A DNA stretch of 15,221 bases from Basidiobolus heterosporus B8920. Lineage: Eukaryota > Basidiobolomycota > Basidiobolomycetes > Basidiobolales > Basidiobolaceae. The notes below the pieces were generated by a model. It had not been told where the DNA came from. It was given only the letters and a program-made list of their open reading frames with translations, and did no database searches. Shown one piece after another: positions 8,046 through 15,221 of the stretch. The stretch is from assembly GCA_000697455.1 (NCBI GenBank), contig JNET01033546.1, forward strand, positions 1-15,221, in the 5' to 3' direction. Both the position numbers and the translations under genes were made by a program. Positions within the stretch are counted from its first letter, which is position 1. Each line of letters starts with the position of its first letter.

Positions 8046-8548
8046 CCTGTAAATTATTAAACGTTATGACAATGGTTTGTCAATATCTTCCCCAACTTTA
8101 CTTAGCCAACTACCAGTTTAAGTAACAAAGCGCAACGATCTATTATTATTCATTAAAGTCAAGCTCCGAATTAACAAAATATGATCAGAATGTTCCTCAC
8201 GCTTGTGAATAGAAATCGGGAATAAAAAGCTAGTAACACTTAGTAGTAACGCCAGCAACTAATCACAATGTAACGTTAAGAGCACTCTAAAATGTTCAAC
8301 ACACTGTCATAGTTTCGAGGCAAGCCTTTACTACCTTTTTAAGTCAATCACTGAGCAACTCACGAAATGACCACATATATACATGTTGTTGAATGGGTCA
8401 TTGGGCCATTTCATGCATAATTCCTCCAGATTGAGCGAGCATTACTTTTGGTATTTGACTTTGAAAATAGATGAAACTAAGGGCTTGATCAGATACTGTG
8501 ATTTGTAAGTGCAGTAGTCTGACCAGATTTGTAGATCTTTACTATTAA

Positions 8549-8557
8549 ATCTGATAA
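8549..8557 (+). promoter_or_regulatory. Iron-GATA site ATCTGATAA
   Basis: Exact consensus on the plus strand near the middle of the divergent region. A near match (ATCAGATAC) lies about 60 bp to the left. Confidence 0.5.
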
Positions 8558-8726
8558 GTTCTCGGATAACATTTGGTGCATGCATGAGAAGGATATAAAA
8601 GGAAGTAAAATCTTCCGCGCAAAAATAGAAGTAATTCTCCGAAGTTTCCCTATTCAGATACTGCTAAGCTGGGGTGATATTTAGTCTACTTATAAAGTGG
8701 GTATATTTGAGACTATCGATCACTTA

Positions 8727-8735
8727 TTATCTGAT
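8727..8735 (-). promoter_or_regulatory. Iron-GATA site ATCAGATAA
   Basis: Exact consensus on the minus strand, 24 bp from the palindrome at 8759-8777. Confidence 0.5.
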
Positions 8736-8758
8736 CAATGACAACTAGATATTCCATA

Positions 8759-8777
8759 ACTGATCTTAGAGATCAGT
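8759..8777. repeat. Perfect inverted repeat, 8-bp arms, 3-nt centre
   Basis: ACTGATCT-TAG-AGATCAGT. The arms pair perfectly. Such a short palindrome suits a dimeric DNA-binding protein; function is unknown. Confidence 0.5.
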
Positions 8778-9264
8778 CCAACTGGAGGCTCATTCCGTTG
8801 ATATTACTCTCTGTTTATCTCGAAGCACTTGGATAGACTGACCCTAACCCTATGCTGTATTACCTGAGACTTACTTTTTAACCTATCGTGAGCAATTCAT
8901 TTGATTACAGGGTCTAAATATTAGGGGTTTTCTCCAAGAGGTGCTGATAGAAACCGTTCGTATCATAAGAGATCCTCGGCAATATTTTTCCATAAAAAGT
9001 GGAAGGTTACACTGCATCCCTCGCCCAATGGCTCGAAGGATGTATATTTGTATAGGATTCAGGATTTGTTAAGTATTTATTATATCCTATAGAATAGCAA
9101 TTTTAAATGGCGGTATTCAACGGCTTACCACATCAAATATCATGCTACTCCACTAATCGTTGCAGCAATGAAGTAGAGCTTAAAGCCTTTCAGTAATCTG
9201 TCACACACATCATCAACTCCTCTAAATGGAGTATACATTACCTAACTTAGTGTTCTAAGATTCA

Positions 9265-9273
9265 ATCAGATAA
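9265..9273 (+). promoter_or_regulatory. Iron-GATA site ATCAGATAA
   Basis: Exact consensus on the plus strand, 177 bp upstream of the ABC transporter ATG. Confidence 0.6.
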
Positions 9274-9379
9274 AGGAGCATTTAATAGAATATAAACAAA
9301 ATAACTTCCTGGTCCCATTTGATACCGGCAAATAATCTCCCAATATATCCAAGTCTACATATAAAGTACGCACCAATCT

Positions 9380-9388
9380 ATCAGATAA
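9380..9388 (+). promoter_or_regulatory. Iron-GATA site ATCAGATAA overlapping the ABC gene TATA region
   Basis: Exact consensus on the plus strand, 62 bp upstream of the ATG. It overlaps the TAAATATATAT stretch (9386-9396) that is the best TATA candidate of the ABC gene, and a CCAAT box lies just before it (9373-9377). Confidence 0.6.
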
Positions 9389-9449
9389 ATATATATGCAA
9401 TAGCTGAACTCATTCTTTCGCTGATACCAGAATCCATCTTAGTGAAATC

Positions 9450-12400
9450 ATGGGTAATGAGTCTCATGGTGTCCCAAGCGACATCCAACTACAACCTTTA
9501 GACCAAGGGCCTGTTAAGATATCCATCGAGCCTGTTTCAGCCCTAGGTGAACAACAAAGAGAGACTTTAGAGGCCCAGATAAAAGAGCCCCCACCCACTA
9601 AAAATCCATTTTATAAGCCGAGATACTTCTCCCTCTTTAGATACTCTACTAAATTTGACATTCTCTTAATCATCATTGGAACGATATGCGCTCTTGGTGC
9701 CGGCGTACCTTTGCCAATCATCGGTGCATTGTTTGGCGACCTAATAGACAACTTCTCTTCACAGTTTTCTTCGGATGCTGCTGCTATGACCCCGGAGCAG
9801 TTGGAGGAGTTTAGAGATGGGGTCAACCATAAAATTTTGCAACTGATTTACGTTGCCATTGGCTATTTTGTATTGACTTACGCTTACACTGTGTGCTGGA
9901 GTCTCATTGGTGAAAGATTAACTCGAGAAGTTCGTGAGCATTATTTAAAATCAGTTTTGCGCCAAAATATTGCTTATTTCAATCAACTTGGCTCAGGAGA
10001 GGTAAGCTTATGAGATAATATGTACACAATGCATGGGAATTCCACTGATGATACTATTCAGGTGTCCAGTCGTATCACAGGTGACACTCAAATCATTCAG
10101 AATGGAACCTCGGAGAAAGTGGGATTGTGTATTCAATCAATCTCATATTTTATCGCTGCATTCACTGTTGGATTCATCAGAAATGCCACCTTGACTGGGA
10201 TTCTGTTCTGCGTAGTTCCCGCATTTCTGTTCGTGGCCAGCGGTGGTTCTTTGTTATCAGCAGTGTATGCTGCTCGTAGTCTGGAAAGTTATTCCAAGGC
10301 CAGTACTGTGGCTGAAGAGGCTCTGGCTAATGTTAGAATTGCTCAAGCATTTAACTCACAGGAGCGGCTCTCGATCCTCTACGAAAAGAATCTCCTTATT
10401 GCTTCTAGACAGGGATTACGAAAAGCAATCGCTGGAGCTCTGATGCTTGGAGGGATATTCTTTATAGCATACTCTGCCAATGCCTTAGCATTCTGGGAAG
10501 GCTCCAGGCTCATCGCCGCGGATATAACGAGAGACACTGGCAGCGTTTACACTGTAATTTTCTTGGTCTTGGACAGTTCGTATTAGACTAAACTCTATTT
10601 AATATGATCCACATTTATTGATGCTTCAATCTTCACAGGCTCCATGGTCATTGGCCAGATTGCCCCTTTCATTCAGACATTTTCATTAGCCTCAGGAGCG
10701 GGTGAAAAGCTATTCCGAACCATTGATAGAGTTTCTCCCATCGATCCTCTATCCGATGAAGGTTTGAGTCCAGATCATTGTGAAGGTCGTTTGGAGCTCC
10801 GCAATGTAAAATTTGTATATCCCAGTCGACAAAATAGCATTGTCCTAAAAGGAGTTGACCTGGTAGTTCCTGCGGGAAAGACCACCGCGATTGTAGGCGT
10901 CTCTGGTTCAGGGAAATCGACTATCGGTAAGTAGTGCGACGAACAATGAGCGGGCCATTCAAGATTTCTTACCAATGTTCTACAATTCCCAGTGAGTCTT
11001 ATTGAGAGATTTTATGACCCGATAGAAGGTGAGGTTCTCCTTGATGATCGGAATATCAAAAGCTTAAACATTCATTGGCTACGTGGTCAAATGAAGCTTG
11101 TGATGCAAAACCCTACTTTGTTCAATACTACGATCATGGAAAACATCTCTCATGGGCTATTGAATAGTAATTCAGCATCATTGGGGGCAGAGAAGATCCA
11201 GAAATTATGTATAGATGCGGCAAAATTAGCCAATGCTCATGATTTCATCGCCAAACTTCCAGACGGTTACAACACTACTGTCGGTGAAGGAGGTCTTCTA
11301 CTTTCAGGAGGCCAAAAGCAAAGAATCGCCTTGGCTCGTGCATTTGTATCGGATCCCAAGATTCTATTATTGGATGAAGTAAGTTGGTTTTTGGTAGCGT
11401 AGGTGGAAGCATGGTGTTCACAATGATTGCTAGGCTACTTCAGCACTTGACGCTACCAGTGAGCGTCTTATTCAGGAGTCCCTAGAGAAAGCAACTAAAA
11501 ATAGAACCACAGTGGTGATTGCTCATAGATTATCCACTGTCAAAAAGGCTGACAATATCGTCGTCATGTACGTTGTATCCTTATAGACTGGTAAATTCTA
11601 GACACTTAGATCTTTTTCTCTCTCGTTTAGGGCTGAAGGCAAAATCTTAGAACAGGGGACACACGATCAATTGATTTCTTTGAAATCTGCATATTACTAT
11701 CTTGTGGAGGCGCAAAGCTTTGCATCTGATTCAGGCGATCAAGTACAAATGACAACTGCTCCAAAGAAATTATCTGCTGAAAGTATAGACAGTAACATGG
11801 CAAAATCTGATGGACCTTTACTCCTTAAAGAAGAGGATCTACACATCTGGTCTGATAAAGAGAGTCAGAGAAACAAATCTGGTGCTAACAAGCAGCAACT
11901 TGGGGTATCTACGCTAATGCGGAAGGTAGCAAGAATAGTTAAACCCGAGGCTCTCTATGTAGTTGGAGGCTTAGTGAGTAAGTAATCGAAGGAGAAACAA
12001 TATTTCATCGACATACTAACAAGCCGTACAAACCATTCTAGCCTCGATCATAATTGGTGGAGCCTATTCTGCTGAATCCGTCCTCTTTTCACATATGATT
12101 GATGCGCTTAGTTTGCGGAGTGATATCTCTCAGCTGCGATCTTTGGTCAATCTATACAGTTTTTGTAAGTGAATGATCATCTGCGGCTGTTTTGTCAACG
12201 GTTTCATTAACATGCTCTTTGCTCGTTCAGGGTTTCTTATGGTTGCCATTATCGAATTTGCTGCCTATTCCATCAATGGCAGTATGTTCGGTTGGGTGTC
12301 CGAGAAATTACTACTGCGTACTCGTTGTTTGTCCTTCAGGTTGAATGTTTCGTTGTATCAACAATGAATGTTTATTTAATATTTGCTTAATTGCAATAGG

Positions 12401-14215
12401 TCCATCATAAATCAGGATATTGCTTGGTTTGATGACGAGCGTCACTCCACCGGATCGTTAATAGCTATGCTTAACACCGATACAAATCATTTGGGAGGGC
12501 TGACTGGTGTTGTGGTGGGTACCGTGCTCTCAATAATGACAAGTTTGTTTGCTGGCATCATTCTGGCCCATATCGTGGCTTGGAAGATCGCTATTGTTGT
12601 GTTGGCTGCCGTCCCTATCATGCTAGTGGCCGGATTCCTACGAGTCCGCGTTCTTGCCAACTTCCACGTATGTAAAATTCAATACTAGGCTTGGGTTACC
12701 TGATCGGAATCTTATGTGCATCTCTTAGCAACGCCATGAAACGGCTTATGTCAAATCCGGAGCGCTGGCAAGTGAAGCTATTGGCGCTATTCAAACGGTA
12801 GCTACTCTTTCCCGAGAAGAGGATATCTGCCGTTTGTACCATCAAAGTCTAGAAGGCCCATATAAGAGCAGTCTGAAGTCCATCATGACTGGGAATTTCT
12901 GGCTTGCTCTTGGCTATAGCATAGCGTATTTGCTCTATGCGCTTGCTTATTGGTAGGTCCAGAGTGATTTTTGCTAGTCATACAGCCATATAGGTAACCA
13001 GTACCTTCGTTCTCTAGGTGGGGATCAAGATTAGTGAGTAATGGAGAATTCACATCGAAAGAATTCTTCGTCGTACTCCCTGCTCTGCTCTTCAGTGCGC
13101 AAGCCTCTGGCCAAATGTTCTCGCTTGCTCCAGATTTGACAAAGGCTAAAATGGCTGCTAGCAATATATTCCAACTGATTGATCAAAAACCCACTATATG
13201 CAAAGACCAAAATGCTGGTGATTCTCCAGGCCACGACGTTGTCGAGGGTGGAATAGAGTTAAAGGATATCCATTTCCGGTATCCATCTCGTCCTGATATC
13301 CCAGTTCTACAAGGCCTTAACCTGACGGTGATTATCATCCGCAATGTTCCCGAAGTAACTAGGAAGTAACGTATCTTACATACAATATTTAGGTTAAACC
13401 GGGTCAATTTTGTGCTTTAGTTGGAGAAAGTGGATGCGGTAAAAGTACAGTTATCTCGCTGATCGAAAGGTATTTTGCGGGTTGAAGTCGCTTTCAAGTA
13501 CGCATTTTCTAATTGAAAGTAGATTCTATGACCCTTTACGGGGTAACGTTCTTATAGATGGACACGACATCAAAACTAAGAATGTCCAAGAGCATCGAAA
13601 TAGGATTGCACTTGTAAGCCAAGAGCCAGTTTTATACCAAGGTAGCATTCGCTTCAATGTGCTACTTGGGACCGATCGTGATGGTGTTACGCAGGAAGAG
13701 GTAGAAAGAGTGTGTAAGCAAGCCAATATCCATGACTACATAGTCTCACTACCCGAAGGTTATGACACAATGTGTGGTACAAAAGGCTCCCAGCTTAGTG
13801 GAGGTCAGAGGCAAAGAATCGCCATAGCCAGGGCATTGATTAGAAATCCCAGGGTAAAGGGCAGCACTCCAATTTGAAATATTAACAGCCAACTCTGACG
13901 ATTTCCACTAGATCTTACTGCTTGATGAAGCCACTTCAGCTCTTGATTCGCAGAGTGAAAAAGTAGTGCAAGATGCATTAAACAAGGTAGCCTAGCTCTG
14001 ACAAATCAGAAATTTGTATTTTCTAATTCATCCTTTAGGCTGCCTCTGTTTGTACTACTATTGCCGTTGCACACAGACTATCTACCATCCAGCACGCTGA
14101 TCGCATCTTTGTGTTTGATGGAGGCGAAGTGGTCGAAGAAGGTACCCATCAAGAACTTATGGCACTCGGAAAGAAATACTTTACTCTCGTGCAACACCAG
14201 AACCTGAGTCATTGA
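9450..14215 (+). CDS. Full-length MDR-type (ABCB) ABC transporter, 15 exons, 1304 aa; candidate siderophore exporter
   Basis: Exons: 9450-10001, 10062-10575, 10639-10926, 10993-11378, 11434-11567, 11631-11977, 12042-12164, 12231-12339, 12400-12667, 12729-12952, 13018-13327, 13393-13469, 13523-13853, 13912-13986, 14039-14215. They sum to 3915 bp with every junction in phase. Layout is TMD1-NBD1-TMD2-NBD2. TMD1 starts at ~70 ([21 protein letters not shown]). NBD1 has Walker [10 protein letters not shown] (442-450), Q490, LSGGQ (555-559), Walker B ILLLDE (575-580) and H611. A charged linker (~625-705) precedes TMD2. NBD2 has GESGCGKST (1096-1104), LSGGQ (1202-1206), ILLLDE (1222-1227) and H1258. 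Both ATP sites look complete, and the length is normal for a plasma-membrane multidrug or siderophore exporter. Substrate is inferred only from the divergent siderophore gene and GATA sites. A few donors are unusual (GTTCGT at 10576, GTTGAA at 12340, GTGATT at 13328), but each restores conserved family sequence. Confidence 0.93.
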
Positions 14216-14271
14216 TCTAGTCAAACACTGTAGTCGTATGGGTTAGCATTTATTTAACAATATCATGTGCG

Positions 14272-14277
14272 AATAAA
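14272..14277 (+). terminator. Poly(A) signal AATAAA of the ABC transporter gene
   Basis: AATAAA on the plus strand, 57 bp past the TGA stop at 14213-14215. Confidence 0.5.
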
Positions 14278-14363
14278 ATATCCCATTTGGGAGTTGGTTC
14301 TCCTTGGGTTGATATTATATTGTAATAGCTCTCAAGTAAGCGGTAACCTGGATGAGGTTTATA

Positions 14364-14387
14364 GGTTATTGTTCAGGTTATTATTCA
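14364..14387. repeat. 12-bp tandem duplication
   Basis: GGTTATTGTTCA is followed directly by GGTTATTATTCA (one mismatch) in the short convergent intergenic region. Confidence 0.6.
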
Positions 14388-14408
14388 GGACATGTATATT
14401 TCCGGTTT

Positions 14409-15089
14409 TTACCACGATTTACTATCGAATATTACATCATCCAAGCCATCCGCAACTTCCTCCACATTACCACCATTTCTACAAAATTTGCTCATTCTCT
14501 TAGCTCCCTCTCGCAATACTCTACGATAACGCCTTGCGGTACTACGATGAATCATTTGCATTTCACCACTCCAACCTGCGGTAAAACGGGCTTCTTGCCT
14601 GGCTGTATAATGATGAAGTGAGCGGTAGATTTCAATAGATTGGGATTGTATTTCAAAAGAAAGAGGATATGGATGGACAGGCAATGGAGGCTGCTGAGCA
14701 AGTGGGATATCCAAAGGCCACTTTCCCCAGATATTATCGACGATTTGGTTCCATTCATTTTCTGCAGTTTCTAATTCTATAATAGCAGCATCGCTCTGTG
14801 CAGTGATCACGTTAATCTGAGAATAATTCTCGGTCAAGCGTGCTTGTTCGAGTTGTTCAGGTTCGTTGGAAACAATAGAGCGAGCAATTGCCAAGGAGTG
14901 AGCTTGATGAAATATTGTTGAAGATTCACCTGGCTCTAAAATGATGTGGCCATGAGCACGTAATGGTGGTGCAAGATGCGTAGGAATTACACAGTCGCAA
15001 ACCCTTATAGTAGCATTAGTTCTTCTTTGAGAGTTAAAATGAGGCGAAAATGTTCGACCTTCTCGACGCATGGGAAAGCGATATGCCAT
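14409..15089 (-). CDS. Uncharacterised protein, 226 aa
   Basis: A single open frame, convergent with the ABC transporter gene (stops 193 bp apart). I do not recognise a family. The N-terminus is basic (MAYRFPMRREGRTF). The middle (~85-120) is rich in Glu/Gln/Ala/Asn and probably helical (ELETAENEWNQIVDNIW). Then come a proline-rich LAQQPPLPVHPYP, a helical segment with aromatic and basic residues (SLHHYTARQEARFTAGW), and a very basic stretch RRYRRVLREGAKRMSKF followed by an acidic tail. No signal peptide, membrane helix or zinc-binding pattern is visible. The length, the composition and the absence of stops over 680 bp in moderately AT-rich DNA favour a real gene. A second Met at residue 7 is possible. 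An extra 3' exon cannot be excluded. A two-codon upstream frame (ATG CCA TAG) lies just before the start. Confidence 0.6.
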   Translation of the reverse strand: MAYRFPMRREGRTFSPHFNSQRRTNATIRVCDCVIPTHLAPPLRAHGHIILEPGESSTIFHQAHSLAIARSIVSNEPEQLEQARLTENYSQINVITAQSDAAIIELETAENEWNQIVDNIWGKWPLDIPLAQQPPLPVHPYPLSFEIQSQSIEIYRSLHHYTARQEARFTAGWSGEMQMIHRSTARRYRRVLREGAKRMSKFCRNGGNVEEVADGLDDVIFDSKSW

Positions 15090-15221
15090 ATATCTATGGC
15101 ATTTATGTAAAAACCCTAATCCGCAGCTCAGGGGTTAGGGGGGTGACAATCACCAACAGGTGAAATCTTTATTTCAATAAATTAAAACAAAGAAGCTATT
15201 TGCTGCTAGTGCAGCTTTTTA
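15090..15221. other. Upstream flank of the 226-aa gene
   Basis: It contains a minimal upstream open frame on the minus strand (ATG CCA TAG, about 15101-15093), an inverted repeat CCCTAA (15114-15119) / TTAGGG (15135-15140), and GGTGA-CAA-TCACC (15142-15154). No clear TATA box and no further gene. Confidence 0.4.

Larger units (their letters stand above)
7383..9449. promoter_or_regulatory. Divergent intergenic region with an iron-GATA site cluster
   Basis: This 2.07 kb region separates the starts of the siderophore gene and the ABC transporter gene. No coding frame of note is present. It holds seven exact ATCWGATAA sites, listed singly, a perfect 8-bp-arm inverted repeat at 8759-8777, and a few CCAAT boxes (e.g. 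9373-9377). The seven sites are far more than the fraction of one expected by chance in 2 kb. ATCWGATAA is the known target of fungal iron-sensing GATA repressors (Urbs1, SreA, Fep1 families). Confidence 0.7.

Noticed and set aside
9319-9501. 60-codon plus-strand frame overlapping the ABC transporter start in another frame
   Set aside because: It covers the TATA region and the first codons of the transporter and has no recognisable product.
10002-10638. Interpreting the stops after each ABC transporter segment as a broken gene
   Set aside because: All fourteen interruptions are removed by short GT...AG introns, every junction is in phase, and the spliced length (1304 aa) and all ATP-site motifs are normal.
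15112-15141. Telomere-like CCCTAA / TTAGGG near the right edge
   Set aside because: Only one unit of each in inverted orientation within ordinary sequence, not a tandem telomeric array.

Overview
The window looks like nuclear DNA of a fungus. Coding exons are split by short introns of 52-78 bp with GT...AG borders and, in several, a TACTAAC-type branch site. TATA boxes and AATAAA signals flank genes, and the gene set is fungal: an Aspergillus SidA-like hydroxylase, a secreted double-psi beta-barrel protein with a chitin-binding-like tail, and a full-length MDR-type ABC transporter. I infer an early-diverging (zygomycete-grade) fungus, for example the Basidiobolus/Conidiobolus kind, but the sequence alone does not prove this.

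Layout. (1) 1-3350: a small family of minus-strand genes for arginine/tyrosine/glutamate-rich proteins made of 21-residue tandem repeats. Gene A (1-486) runs off the left edge, gene B (2189-2818) is complete, and a decayed copy lies at 1366-1490. The 9-mer GTGGCTTAG occurs six times in the non-coding DNA. Upstream of the two live genes it sits at the same distance from the TATA box. (2) 3710-4555 (-): a secreted double-psi beta-barrel protein with one intron. (3) 5078-7382 (-): one gene encoding a SidA-type L-ornithine N5-monooxygenase fused to an IucB/SidL-type acetyltransferase. A single intron lies between the two enzymatic parts. (4) 7383-9449: a 2.07 kb divergent intergenic region with seven exact ATCWGATAA sites, the motif bound by fungal iron-regulatory GATA repressors. 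(5) 9450-14215 (+): a 1304-residue, 15-exon full ABC transporter. (6) 14409-15089 (-): an unrecognised 226-residue protein.

How it fits together. The fusion enzyme should turn ornithine (or, less likely, lysine) into an N-acetyl-N-hydroxy amino acid, the hydroxamate building block of a siderophore. The divergently transcribed ABC transporter is a plausible siderophore or hydroxamate exporter. The GATA-site cluster between them suggests joint, iron-controlled expression. The enzyme that assembles building blocks into a siderophore (NRPS or NIS synthetase) is not in the window. The left-hand repeat-protein family and the barrel protein have no evident link to iron.
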